A DNA stretch of 32,589 nt from Dethiothermospora halolimnae (lineage in GTDB: Bacteria > Bacillota > Clostridia > Tissierellales > VENL01): the NCBI RefSeq assembly GCF_037577855.1, contig NZ_JBAKFX010000045.1:1-32589 (forward strand), read 5' to 3'. Shown here piece by piece: positions 6,708-14,289 of this stretch (position 1 is the stretch's first letter; every line of letters starts with the position of its first letter). The notes below the pieces were generated by a model that was not told the DNA's origin, searched no databases, and was given only the letters and a program-made list of their open reading frames with translations. The position numbers and the translations under genes are program-made.

Positions 6708-7286
6708 ATGGGACATTTAAGAAAAATGATTGGTGATAACTGTTATTTATCACCGGTGGATGGTAAAGAAGCAGATAAGGTTGCCAAGTGGAGTAATGAC
6801 ATAGAAGTTGCCTTAAAAACAGGGGACATCTCTGATATGATTACATATGAACTACAAAAGGAATACTTAAAAAATATGAATAATAGGGGTTATGGTTTTT
6901 ATATTGTAAGGAAAGAAGATGATGAAGTTATAGGTATAGCAAGACTTATGAGAGTAAATTTAATCAATAAAAATGCAATGATGGGAATGTTTATAGGTCA
7001 AAAAGATAATAGAAGCAACGGAATAGGAACGGAAGCAACAAAATTATTATTAGATTTTGGGTTTAATGTTATTAATTTAAGAAATATAATGATAGAAACT
7101 TTTTCATTTAATAAAGCAGCAATGAAAGCATGCAAGAAATGTGGCTTTAAAGAAATAGGAAGGAGAAGAAAATCTATTATATATGGAGAAAATGAGTATG
7201 ATGAAGTATTTATGGATATTCTTAACGATGAATTTAAGGATTCGAAGATAAATAAGATATTAAATAAAGGTAAGGAATTTAATTAA
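6708..7286 (+). CDS. GNAT family N-acetyltransferase (RimJ/RimL-like)
   Basis: Cytosolic 192-aa acyl-CoA-dependent acetyltransferase. The layout is that of RimJ/RimL-type enzymes: an N-terminal strand-helix part with 'RKMIGDNCYLSPVDGKEADK', the beta-bulge segment EVIGIARLMRVN (about 68-80), and the CoA-binding loop GQKDNRSNGIGTEATKLLLDFGF (about 97-119), in which the R/QxxGxG/A pattern is RSNGIG. It ends with MIETFSFNKAAMKACKKCGF (about 130-150), the typical 'N-x-x-A-x-x-x-x-x-K-x-G-F' motif. AAGGAAG eight to nine bases upstream supports ATG 6708. The acceptor could be a protein N-terminus or a small amine; the sequence does not say. Confidence 0.85.
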   Translation: MGHLRKMIGDNCYLSPVDGKEADKVAKWSNDIEVALKTGDISDMITYELQKEYLKNMNNRGYGFYIVRKEDDEVIGIARLMRVNLINKNAMMGMFIGQKDNRSNGIGTEATKLLLDFGFNVINLRNIMIETFSFNKAAMKACKKCGFKEIGRRRKSIIYGENEYDEVFMDILNDEFKDSKINKILNKGKEFN

Positions 7287-7287
7287 A

Positions 7288-7420
7288 ATGAAAAATGACA
7301 AAATTAAGTGGTTATTATGGATTAGTATTGTTATAGGGATTTTTTGATGGTAGGAATAGAATATATATTTGCAGTATTGTACTAAAGGGAAGGGGGATAT
7401 AGGGTTTTATATTTAAGTGG
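7288..7420 (+). pseudogene. frameshifted small membrane protein gene (7288-7385) and spacer
   Basis: ATG 7288 reads MKNDKIKWLLWISIVIGIF and then hits TGA. In the next frame the reading continues LMVGIEYIFAVLY and stop. Adding one T to the six-T run at about 7340-7345 joins the halves into a roughly 33-residue single-helix membrane protein. The lesion is a one-base deletion in a homopolymer, either real or a consensus error. There is no strong ribosome site before the ATG, so the gene, if real, may be coupled to the GNAT gene that ends at 7286. Confidence 0.4.
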
Positions 7421-7537
7421 ATGAATCTTGATAATGCAGAGAGTGTTATTAAGGGATTTGTTAAGAGTAAATATATGGCAAAGTTTATTTCTAGGAGAGA
7501 CTCATTAATTATTGAAGAGGCAAAACAATTAATTTAA
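7421..7537 (+). pseudogene. short 38-codon frame, possible gene remnant
   Basis: The frame starts MNLDNAESVIKGFVKSKYMA and ends EEAKQLI. Codon use and composition (basic, helical) look like real coding sequence. The frame stays open a few codons upstream of the ATG (GFIFKW), and there is no ribosome site. I read it as the C-terminal remnant of a lost gene rather than an independent small protein. The family is not recognised. Confidence 0.35.
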
Positions 7538-7561
7538 AAAATTCATTGGGGGATGAAAAAA

Positions 7562-7942
7562 ATGTTATATAAAAAAGATATAATTAAGATTCTTAAAGAA
7601 GTGGACTTGCCCTTAGGGGAATATTGGCTAACTTCCGGTGCAGCATTGGTAATTCATGGAGTTAAAGAGGCTACAAACGATATTGATTTAGGCTGTACTA
7701 CAGAATTAATTGAAGACTTTATAGAAGAGGGTTGTAAATACGAAGTAGTAGAAGATGGTTCAAGGATAGTAGAAGTAAACGACAAAATAGAAATATTGGA
7801 AAATTGGTTTGTAGATAAAATAGAATTTATATGTGGTTTACCTGTGGGGAGTTTAGAAAGTATTAAAAAGCAAAAATCAGAGCTAGGAAGAGAAAAGGAT
7901 ATTAAAGATATTAGACTTATAGATGAATTTCAGGCTAAGTAA
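7562..7942 (+). CDS. nucleotidyltransferase-fold protein (MNT/AbiEii-like)
   Basis: Small 126-aa cytosolic protein. The segment LTSGAALVIHGVKEATNDIDLGC (about residues 22-44) has the spacing of the minimal nucleotidyltransferase core: a Gly-Ser/Ala turn, a helix, then the DxD metal pair (NDIDLG). The next strand WFVDKIEFICGLPV could supply the third acidic position. This fits AbiEii/DUF6036-like antitoxin or nucleotidyltransferase proteins, although the usual G-S is G-A here. ATG 7562 is preferred over ATG 7553 because the GGGGGA site abuts the latter. Forty bases separate it from the HD hydrolase gene. No toxin partner such as AbiEii's mate is recognisable next door. Confidence 0.6.
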   Translation: MLYKKDIIKILKEVDLPLGEYWLTSGAALVIHGVKEATNDIDLGCTTELIEDFIEEGCKYEVVEDGSRIVEVNDKIEILENWFVDKIEFICGLPVGSLESIKKQKSELGREKDIKDIRLIDEFQAK

Positions 7943-7982
7943 ATGAATGAAATATTATTATAGAGTATATTGGAGGTGAAAT

Positions 7983-8600
7983 ATGGATATTAATGTACTT
8001 AAAGAAGTTGCTAGAGAGTTAATGATAAATAGAAAAGCACATATAGGACGGGAAAAGGGCTTTATCTATTACCATGGAGAGAGGGTTGGGAAGCTTTCTT
8101 TAAAATTAAGGGAACATATTCTTGGTGATAATTCTTCCCATGATGATATTATGGTTATTGCCTCATTATTTCATGATGTAGCCAAAGGTATAGAGCCCCA
8201 TGGAAGATATGGAGCTGTTTTAGTAAAGGACATTCTTAAAGAGCATTGTACAGAAAGTGAAATAGAAAAAATTTCAGAAATAATACATTATCATACATTA
8301 AGAAAACAAGATAATAATTATTCGGAGTACATAAAAATAGTACAAGATGCAGATGTACTTGATCATTTTGGCTCAATAGAGATATGGATGAATTTTCAGT
8401 ATTCTGCTTATGAAGATAAACCTATGTATAAATCATTGGAGTTTTACAAAAATGAATTTGAGTCCCATGCTAAAAAATGTAGAGATTCTCTTAATTATCA
8501 AGTGTCACGTAAAATTTTCGATGACAAAATTAAGTTTGTACATTCATTTATAGATAGATTTAAAGTGGAAACTCAAGGGGATTTTTATATAGAGATATAA
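7983..8600 (+). CDS. HD domain phosphohydrolase (first of two)
   Basis: Soluble 205-aa metal-dependent hydrolase of the HD superfamily. Conserved ligands appear in order: His in YYHGERVGKLSLKL (about 30), the HD pair in IASLFHDVAKGIEPHGRYGA (about 62), a His in EIIHYHTLRKQ (about 105), and the distal Asp in IVQDADVLDHFG (about 122). This resembles the COG1418/YedJ group that acts on nucleotides or other phosphoesters; the substrate is unknown. TTGGAGG lies seven bases before ATG. It sits in a run of closely spaced small enzyme genes (nucleotidyltransferase-like before it, GNAT after it), likely one transcript. Confidence 0.85.
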   Translation: MDINVLKEVARELMINRKAHIGREKGFIYYHGERVGKLSLKLREHILGDNSSHDDIMVIASLFHDVAKGIEPHGRYGAVLVKDILKEHCTESEIEKISEIIHYHTLRKQDNNYSEYIKIVQDADVLDHFGSIEIWMNFQYSAYEDKPMYKSLEFYKNEFESHAKKCRDSLNYQVSRKIFDDKIKFVHSFIDRFKVETQGDFYIEI

Positions 8601-8623
8601 TAAACAGAGAGGGAGGGGGTATA

Positions 8624-9085
8624 TTGAACTTTCGTACTATTGATATTGAGAAAGATAAGGATATGATTATTAAATTTAGAAAAGACACCTATTCTATAAG
8701 TCATGGTACAGAGGAAGGATTTGATGAAATAGCTTATTTAAATCGAATGGCAGAAAGGGTTAGTAAGTTTCCCAAGGGACAATTAATAATAGAAGAAAAA
8801 AATAAACCAATTGGTCAGATTGGTCTCTTTATTAGGGAGTATTGTGGTAGACAAATTGGTTATGTGAATCTGTATTATCTTATACCGAAATATCGGAATA
8901 GAGGTCTAGGGAGAGAGTTAGTTGATTATGGAGAAAAATTTTTTAGAAAATTAAATTTAAAAGAATATCATTTACGGGTAGATGTTGCTAATAAAAGGGC
9001 TATTAGCTTTTATACTAAGGTAGGTATGAATAAGTTAAAGGAAGAGGATAATGGGCAAAGATTGGTGATGAGAAAAAAGTTATAA
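8624..9085 (+). CDS. GNAT family N-acetyltransferase
   Basis: Compact 153-aa acetyltransferase. The fold is seen in IDIEKDKDMIIKFRKDTY (N-terminal strand and helix), QLIIEEKNKPIGQIGLF, then the acetyl-CoA loop VNLYYLIPKYRNRGLGRELV (about 85-104, with RNRGLG). The closing motif is VDVANKRAISFYTKVGM (about 127-143), with the usual N...A...FY...GF pattern. Translation starts at TTG 8624, supported by a very strong AGGGAGGGGG five bases upstream. The substrate is unknown; similar small GNATs act on antibiotics, polyamines or protein N-termini. Confidence 0.86.
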   Translation: MNFRTIDIEKDKDMIIKFRKDTYSISHGTEEGFDEIAYLNRMAERVSKFPKGQLIIEEKNKPIGQIGLFIREYCGRQIGYVNLYYLIPKYRNRGLGRELVDYGEKFFRKLNLKEYHLRVDVANKRAISFYTKVGMNKLKEEDNGQRLVMRKKL

Positions 9086-9169
9086 ATTATTTATAAAACT
9101 GATTATAACATTTGTGACTTAAGAGGGGGATAAAAACTAATGATTACAGAAGAATAGGGGGTTAAGAAA

Positions 9170-9994
9170 GTGGGAAAAAGATCTATAAAAATATATCAAG
9201 TTGACGGATTTACAAATAGATTGTTTAAAGGTAACCCAGCAGCAGTATGTATTTTAGATGAACCGATAGAAGATAGAATTATGCAATCAATTGCATTAGA
9301 GATGAATTTATCTGAAACTGCATTTATACTACATAAAGAAAAGAATATATTTCAATTAAGATGGTTTACACCAAAAACGGAAGTAGACTTGTGTGGACAT
9401 GCTACACTTGGAGCTTCAGAGGTCCTATTTAATGGATTCAACTTAGAATATAATGATATTGTTTATGAAACAAAGAGTGGTAGACTCAAGATAAGAAAAG
9501 ATACAACTGGTATAATTTTGGACTTTCCCAGTGATGAGCCTGTTTACAATAAGAGTGTAGATGTAGAAGGTTTATTAAAGGCTATGGATATACAAAATTA
9601 TAAAAGAATTTTTTATGGAAAAAGAACAAATAAACTAGTATTACATATGGACAAAGAAGAAGACATAGTAAAAATAAGGCCTAATTTTGAAGATATGAAA
9701 AAACTAAACTTAAAAGATATTAAAGGAGTTGCAGTTACGGCTGAAAGCAAAGGGAAATATGACTTTACATCTAGATACTTTAATCCATGGGCTGGAGTAA
9801 ACGAAGATCCAGTTACTGGCTCAGTACACACACTGTTGGCAACTTATTGGTCAGATATATTAGGAAAAAAGATATTAAATGCATATCAAGCCTCAGATAG
9901 AAGCGGTGAAATAGGACTTAGATTAAAAGGTAATAATCGATTAGAACTAATAGGTGAGGCAGTTATAGTATTAAAAGGAGAAATATATATATAG
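9170..9994 (+). CDS. PhzF family isomerase/epimerase-like protein
   Basis: A 274-aa two-lobed protein of the PhzF / diaminopimelate-epimerase fold. Signature segments are YQVDGFTNRLFKGNPAAVC (about 9-27), the catalytic Glu 49 in MNLSETAF, RWFTPKTEVDLCGHATLGAS (about 66-86), and WAGVNEDPVTGSVHTLLATY (about 208-227). The length and motifs are complete, so it should be an active isomerase, but most PhzF relatives outside phenazine producers have unknown substrates, and no phenazine genes are present here. GTG 9170 is the start, with AGGGGG eight bases upstream. Confidence 0.88.
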   Translation: MGKRSIKIYQVDGFTNRLFKGNPAAVCILDEPIEDRIMQSIALEMNLSETAFILHKEKNIFQLRWFTPKTEVDLCGHATLGASEVLFNGFNLEYNDIVYETKSGRLKIRKDTTGIILDFPSDEPVYNKSVDVEGLLKAMDIQNYKRIFYGKRTNKLVLHMDKEEDIVKIRPNFEDMKKLNLKDIKGVAVTAESKGKYDFTSRYFNPWAGVNEDPVTGSVHTLLATYWSDILGKKILNAYQASDRSGEIGLRLKGNNRLELIGEAVIVLKGEIYI

Positions 9995-10072
9995 TTATAT
10001 GTAAAAAAATACAATTATATAGGTACTACTAAAAACAATAAATAAAATGCAGAAGAAGGAGTATCTTAATTT

Positions 10073-10741
10073 ATGGAAACTAAAATTGAAAAAATAAAAA
10101 ATATTATGAAAAGAGAATTATCCTGTTCAGCCCATAATTTAGATCATGTTATGAGGGTACATAATATGTGCATTTTCTTATCCCATCATGAGGAAAATGT
10201 CGACTTAGATGTTTTAATTCCTGCAGCATTACTACATGATATTGCGAGGGTTATTGAGAGTAAAGATAAAAGTGGCGGAACTGACCATGCTATTTTAGGC
10301 TCAGAGATGGCTGAAGATATATTGAAAGATTTAGATTACGATGATAAAAAAATTAAAGAAATTAAGCACTGTATTATAACCCATAGATATAGGTCTGGGA
10401 ATGAACCTAAAACAATTGAAGCTAAAATACTTTTTGATGCTGATAAATTAGATGTAATAGGTTCTATAGGAATCGCCCGAACCTTTATGCTTGCGGGTCA
10501 ATTTGGACAAAATTTATCAAAAGATAACATGGTTGATGATTACAAGTCAACAAATACAAGTGAGAATGGAAGACTTAAAGATGTTTCCAAGCACTCTCCC
10601 TTTATGGAATATGAAGATAAGTTTAAACATGTTCCTAAAAAGTTGTATACTAAAAAGGCTAAAGAAATTGGCGAGAAAAGATTGAAAATTATGGATGATT
10701 TTTTTAAAAGCCTAGAACTAGAGATAAAAGGAATTGAATAA
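10073..10741 (+). CDS. HD domain phosphohydrolase (second of two)
   Basis: A 222-aa HD superfamily protein. Ligands are visible in SAHNLDHVMRVHNMC (about 20), AALLHDIARVIES (HD about 55), TDHAILGSEMAEDIL (about 70), IITHRYRSG (about 103) and LFDADKLDVIGSIGIARTF (Asp about 123). The DADKLDxxGxxGIAR ending marks it as the YedJ/COG1418 type and closer to the family norm than the first HD gene at 7983; the two are only distantly similar. GAAGGAG lies about ten bases before ATG. The substrate is not predictable from sequence. Confidence 0.87.
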   Translation: METKIEKIKNIMKRELSCSAHNLDHVMRVHNMCIFLSHHEENVDLDVLIPAALLHDIARVIESKDKSGGTDHAILGSEMAEDILKDLDYDDKKIKEIKHCIITHRYRSGNEPKTIEAKILFDADKLDVIGSIGIARTFMLAGQFGQNLSKDNMVDDYKSTNTSENGRLKDVSKHSPFMEYEDKFKHVPKKLYTKKAKEIGEKRLKIMDDFFKSLELEIKGIE

Positions 10742-10839
10742 TTCTATTAATCACATATAAAACATAAAAATTAAAAGTTTATTTAATAAACATACATATA
10801 TAAGAGGGAATATTTAAAATAAGAAAGGAGCAACATACC

Positions 10840-11193
10840 ATGAAAGAAAATTTATCAATAGAAGAAATGTTAAAAATGTCAAAATCACTTTGGGAAAATA
10901 ATAAAGAAAAATGGGCCCCGATGGAGCCTAATCACGGAAAGACATTTATACTATATATGATTGAAGAAATTGGAGAAGTTATCTCAATAGTTAAGAAAAA
11001 AGGGGAAGATCAGATAATGAATGACCCCAAAGTAAGGGAACATTTTGTTGAGGAAATGTGTGATGTGTTAATGTATTATTCTGATGTATTAAATAGATTT
11101 AAGGTTAATAAAGAGGAATTTTCAAAGATTTATAAAGAAAAATATAAGAATAATATGAACAGAGATTATATTAAGGAACATGCTGAGGGTTAA
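10840..11193 (+). CDS. MazG-like nucleotide pyrophosphohydrolase
   Basis: A 117-aa all-alpha NTP-PPase-like protein. The magnesium-binding pattern is present as IEEIGEVISIVKKKG (ExxE, about residues 42-56) and FVEEMCDVLMYYSDVLNRF (ExxD, about 70-88). The single-domain length matches 'house-cleaning' MazG relatives that hydrolyse non-canonical or surplus nucleoside triphosphates. WENNKEKWAPMEPNHGKTF near the N-terminus resembles nearby subfamilies that keep a conserved Trp-Pro loop. The ATG follows AAAGGAG at a comfortable distance. The DUF1848 gene starts 28 bases downstream. Confidence 0.82.
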   Translation: MKENLSIEEMLKMSKSLWENNKEKWAPMEPNHGKTFILYMIEEIGEVISIVKKKGEDQIMNDPKVREHFVEEMCDVLMYYSDVLNRFKVNKEEFSKIYKEKYKNNMNRDYIKEHAEG

Positions 11194-11220
11194 TCAACAT
11201 AAGTTTTTAGAGGTGGTTAG

Positions 11221-12162
11221 ATGATATTAAGTGTAAGTAGAAGAACAGATATACTGGCATTTTATTGTGATTGGTTTTTTAATAGACTAAAGGAAGGTTA
11301 TGTACTAGTACGAAATCCTATGAATTATCGCCAAGTTAGTAAGATAAAGTTAACTCCTGAAGTCATTGATTGTATAGTATTCTGGACTAAAGATCCTACT
11401 AATATTATAAAAAATCTTGATAAACTCAATAAATATAATTATTATTTTCAGGTTACAATTAACCCCTATGACAAAAAGATTGAAAAAAATGTTCCCATGA
11501 AGAAAAATATAATAAAATCATTTAAGTTCCTCTCAGAGAAAATAGGAAGGGAAAAAGTTATATGGAGATATGATCCTATACTCTTAACAAAAGACATAGA
11601 TATTGCTTATCATGAGAAATATTTTGAGGTATTGGCTTCGAGACTATACGGATATACGGATAAATGTGTAATTAGTTTTATTGACTTATATACTAAGATA
11701 AAAAGGAATATGAAATATATAAATCAAGAGGATATTAATTATGAGAAGATGCTGTTTATAGGAGAAAAACTATCTAAAATAGCTAGTAAATATAATATTA
11801 CTATAGAATCATGTTCAGAAAAAATTAATTTATCTAGAGTAGGTATCAATCATGGAAAATGTATAGATGGAGAATTAATATCACGAATAGTTAATCAAAA
11901 ACTAGAAATAAAAAAGGATAAAAATCAAAGAGAATTGTGTGGCTGTATTGCTAGTATAGATATAGGGACATATAATACATGCGATTATGGGTGCTTATAT
12001 TGTTATGCAAATTTTAGTGATAAAAGCATAAAAAATAATATATTAAAACACGATATTAACTCTCCCATGCTTATAGGAAATTTGGAATCAAAAGATAAAA
12101 TTACCGACAGGAAAATCAAAACATATATTGATAATCAAATTTCCTTTTCAAATATGATTTGA
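11221..12162 (+). CDS. DUF1848 family protein (radical-SAM-like, cysteine-rich C-terminus)
   Basis: A 313-aa protein with the DUF1848 signature. It starts directly with ILSVSRRTDILAFYCDWF, has IVFWTKDPTNI (about 55-65), WRYDPILLTKDI (about 116-127) and VISFIDLYTKIKRN (about 158-171). The C-terminal cluster CGCIASIDIGTYNTCDYGCL then YCY (about 240-262) has a CxxxCxxC core, which suggests Fe-S binding of radical-SAM type although at the opposite end from usual. The function is unknown; the family is often annotated as a possible photolyase- or lyase-like enzyme. AGAGGTGG precedes the ATG. Its last 28 bases overlap the convergent DUF4177 gene. Confidence 0.85.
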   Translation: MILSVSRRTDILAFYCDWFFNRLKEGYVLVRNPMNYRQVSKIKLTPEVIDCIVFWTKDPTNIIKNLDKLNKYNYYFQVTINPYDKKIEKNVPMKKNIIKSFKFLSEKIGREKVIWRYDPILLTKDIDIAYHEKYFEVLASRLYGYTDKCVISFIDLYTKIKRNMKYINQEDINYEKMLFIGEKLSKIASKYNITIESCSEKINLSRVGINHGKCIDGELISRIVNQKLEIKKDKNQRELCGCIASIDIGTYNTCDYGCLYCYANFSDKSIKNNILKHDINSPMLIGNLESKDKITDRKIKTYIDNQISFSNMI

Positions 12163-12338
12163 TAATTAGAAGGCATATAGACTCCAGTTTTTTCACTTGG
12201 CGGAGCTAAAACTTGAACCAATCTCCAACCTTCCTTTACATGCTCTTGTATAACACCCATACATTCATTAAATGTATCACCTGTGTGGACCTTAAGACCT
12301 CTTTTTAACGGAACTTCCACTGATTTATATTCATACAT
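12135..12338 (-). CDS. DUF4177 domain protein
   Basis: A 67-aa cytosolic protein of the DUF4177 type: YEYKSVEVPLKRG at the N-terminus, a central helix VIQEHVKEGWRLVQVLAPP with the typical 'xxGWELVxV' pattern, and a final strand YQIIFEK. The start is ATG 12338 with AAGGAG eight bases upstream; an in-frame GTG at 12347 overlaps that ribosome site and is rejected. Its 3' end overlaps the DUF1848 gene tail-to-tail by 28 bases, so neither gene has room for a separate terminator. It has its own promoter (12372-12400). The function is unknown. Confidence 0.8.
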   Translation of the reverse strand: MYEYKSVEVPLKRGLKVHTGDTFNECMGVIQEHVKEGWRLVQVLAPPSEKTGVYMPSNYQIIFEKEI

Positions 12339-12371
12339 TAGTATCACTCCTTAGAACAAAAGATTACAATA

Positions 12372-12400
12372 ATTATACCATAATATGGTAATATGTACAA
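12372..12400 (-). promoter_or_regulatory. sigma-A promoter for DUF4177 with internal dyad
   Basis: On the minus strand TTGTAC, a 17-base spacer and a perfect TATAAT stand about 34 bases before the gene's ATG. The spacer contains TACCAT-ATT-ATGGTA (12376-12390), a six-base dyad at the position where a repressor or a spacer-twisting activator would bind. Confidence 0.7.
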
Positions 12401-12618
12401 TGGTATGTTATGATTAGGAGAAAGTTTAATTATAATTGTTTTATTCCTAAAAAAGATATATTAAACTATGAAATAATAATAGGTAGAAGAAGAGCAATTA
12501 AATAGAATTAATAATCTTCCCCCACACTAAGAAAATAAGGGGTTAATAAGAATGGAGAAAAGTTATTTACTTATACAATAAAAACAACTATGGTGAACTT
12601 AAACTTAGGAGGTAGTTA
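12401..12618. other. intergenic region between divergent DUF4177 and methyltransferase
   Basis: These 218 AT-rich bases have no convincing coding frame. A C5 tract (CTTCCCCCACACTAAG) near 12517 and AAGGGG near 12537 are the only GC-rich spots. The methyltransferase ribosome site TTAGGAGG lies at its end. I could not pick a clear promoter for the plus strand. Confidence 0.4.
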
Positions 12619-13437
12619 ATGAAAAGTGTTAACATGTATGATATAGGAACTTATGTTGCAGAGATTTATGATCAAAATGAAAATTATATAGACGATGTAC
12701 TTTTAATAAAAAAGCATTTAAATAATAAAAAAATCAATATATTAGAACCATTTTGTGGTACAGGAAGAATATCATTACCCTTTGCAGAGGAGGGACATGA
12801 GGTGGTTGGGATTGATAATGCAAAAGGAATGCTTGCTTTGTATGCAAAGAAAGTAAAAAATAGAAATGTTCCCTCTAATAAAGTTAAATTAATTAATAGG
12901 GATGTACTTAACTATAAATGGCCAGAGAAATTTGATTTAGTTATATTAGGTGGTAATTGCTTTTACGAATTGGCAACAAAGGAAGAACAAGAGTTGTGTA
13001 TAAAAAAGGCATACAATAGTCTAAATAATGGTGGATATATTTATATAGATAATAATCATATGGAAGGTGATCTTGACCCTAGTTGGCAACAGAAGGGGAT
13101 AGTAAGGAAATCTTTATGTGGTATTACAGATGATGGTTCTACTGTTGAAACAACTATGGAAACTATTTGGTATGATGTAAAGAAACGTCTAGCTAAATTC
13201 AAAAGAAGGGGAAAAGTGATAAAATCAAATGGAGAGATAATAGAGAGTCAATATATACAACAAAAACATCCAGTAAGTGCTTACGAAGTACAGTTGTGGT
13301 TAAAAAAATACAACTTTGACATTATAAAGAAATATGGTGATAGAAAGGGAGGACCCTATAGTAACGATTCTCCTAGAGCTATATTTTGGGGTCGTAAACA
13401 GTTAAAGGGACAAGCAAGGGACGGTTCATTGTATTAA
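12619..13437 (+). CDS. class I SAM-dependent methyltransferase
   Basis: A 272-aa Rossmann-fold methyltransferase. Motif I is ILEPFCGTGRISLPFAEEG (about 38-56), motif II VVGIDNAKGMLALYAKK (about 59-75), the acidic turn LINRDVLNYKWPEKFDLVIL (about 94-113), then the post-motif strand GGYIYIDNNHMEGD. The substrate is unknown; the C-terminal half (RRGKVIKSNGEIIESQYIQQ) contains a beta-sheet cap seen in small-molecule methyltransferases. AGGAGG lies six bases before ATG. Its last nine residues (GQARDGSLY) and the approach to the stop codon are encoded by repeat copy v, so the original C-terminus has probably been replaced. Confidence 0.85.
   Translation: MKSVNMYDIGTYVAEIYDQNENYIDDVLLIKKHLNNKKINILEPFCGTGRISLPFAEEGHEVVGIDNAKGMLALYAKKVKNRNVPSNKVKLINRDVLNYKWPEKFDLVILGGNCFYELATKEEQELCIKKAYNSLNNGGYIYIDNNHMEGDLDPSWQQKGIVRKSLCGITDDGSTVETTMETIWYDVKKRLAKFKRRGKVIKSNGEIIESQYIQQKHPVSAYEVQLWLKKYNFDIIKKYGDRKGGPYSNDSPRAIFWGRKQLKGQARDGSLY
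13408..13434 (+). repeat. RAYT-linked repeat, copy v, inside a gene's 3' end
   Basis: GGACAAGCAAGGGACGGTTC followed by ATTGTATTAA. It matches the core repeat with one A-to-G change and overlaps the last codons of the methyltransferase gene in the frame that reads GQARDGSLY. Confidence 0.85.
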
Positions 13438-13450
13438 ATTAAACTATTTA

Positions 13451-13480
13451 TTGACAAATAGAAAATAATTGTGATAGCAT
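13451..13480 (+). promoter_or_regulatory. possible promoter for the small membrane gene
   Basis: A perfect TTGACA (13451-13456) with an 18-base spacer leads to a weak -10 TAGCAT preceded by TGTGA. It is the only promoter-like sequence between the repeat and the small gene at 13518. Confidence 0.45.
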
Positions 13481-13517
13481 GCATTTAACAAATCATAACA
13501 ATAAAAGGAGATAGTGT

Positions 13518-13676
13518 ATGTTAATGAGGCGAGGGAGCTTATATATTATTACATTTATTATAATGATGGTTTTAGTAGTAATAATGGATAATCCTATTAT
13601 TGCAGGGATAATTACATTTTCTGTGGCACTTAGTGGTTACATAGTTATTAGCTATATAAGAAGTAAAAAAGATTGA
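13518..13676 (+). CDS. small two-helix membrane protein
   Basis: A 52-aa frame with ATG seven bases after AAAGGAG. The product has a basic N-terminus (MLMRRG), a first hydrophobic helix at about residues 8-23 (LYIITFIIMMVLVVIM), a short turn with DNP, and a second helix at about residues 27-46 (IIAGIITFSVALSGYIVISY), ending RSKKD. This hairpin topology and the good ribosome site support a real gene. Its stop overlaps the TTG start of the following broken TPR gene (ATTGA), which suggests translational coupling and a shared role with it. The family is not recognised. Confidence 0.6.
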   Translation: MLMRRGSLYIITFIIMMVLVVIMDNPIIAGIITFSVALSGYIVISYIRSKKD

Positions 13677-14153
13677 GGTTAATAGAAGAAAATTGTGATC
13701 CCCAAGCATTTATTAAGGCTACTGAGGAACAGATATCCTTAACAGGGAAAAATCCTAAAATGAATGCATATTTAAATATTGATAAATCAGCAGGATTTAT
13801 TTTAATGGGTAAGTTTGAGAAGGCGAAAGAAATTATTTAAGAGTGATATATCGATACAGTCACCTGTAAATAAAAGAATGACGTTATTAATGAAATTAAT
13901 TGTTGCAGAAAGACTTTTTTTTCTGAAAAAATATGAAGAAAGCAGAGAAAAGTTTAAAGAAATATTAAAGGAGAAAGTAAGTAAGCGTATATATTTAAAT
14001 GTACTTTATAGATTGGCCCAAATAGATGATAAGATAGGAGATGTTTCTTCTTCAAAGGACAAATATAAGAAAATTTTAGATGAGGGAAATAAATTGTGGA
14101 TAGCAGAAAAATCCAAGGAGCATTTAAGTCAAATGTTAGATGTTTTAGAATAA
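13673..14153 (+). pseudogene. TPR-repeat protein gene, broken by frame change or internal deletion
   Basis: The first part (TTG 13673 to stop 13838-13840, 55 aa) reads MRLIEENCDPQAFIKATEEQ and on to AGFILMGKFEKAKEII, a TPR-like helix pair. The second part is in the next frame up to 14153. It continues KLFKSDISIQSPVNKRMTLL and has two more TPR-like units, LIVAERLFFLKKYEESREKF and VLYRLAQIDDKIGDVSSSKD. Because the helices are at the wrong phase across the join, I think a stretch between KEII and the FKSD region was deleted along with the frame change. An ATG-less second half cannot be efficiently started; a GTG/TTG-type start at 13815 lacks a ribosome site. The gene probably encoded a cytosolic scaffold working with the small membrane protein upstream. 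Confidence 0.6.
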
Positions 14154-14238
14154 AGAAAACTATAGCTTTAGTGAAGGTATTATTAAAAAATATAATCAGT
14201 TTATAAGATACAACGGATAAAGTATATGAAATTTCTAT

Positions 14239-14276
14239 AAAGAAAGTAGCAATGGTTAACCATTGCTACTTTCTTT
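14239..14276. terminator. bidirectional terminator, perfect 38-base palindrome
   Basis: AAAGAAAGTAGCAATGGTT followed directly by its exact reverse complement. T-rich arms at both ends provide a U tract in either direction. It separates the plus-strand TPR gene from the convergent SLH gene. Confidence 0.88.
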
Positions 14277-14289
14277 GAACTTTGGTTAC

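Noticed and set aside
10491..10685. 64-codon frame inside the second HD gene
   Set aside because: It is an internal alternative frame without a ribosome site.
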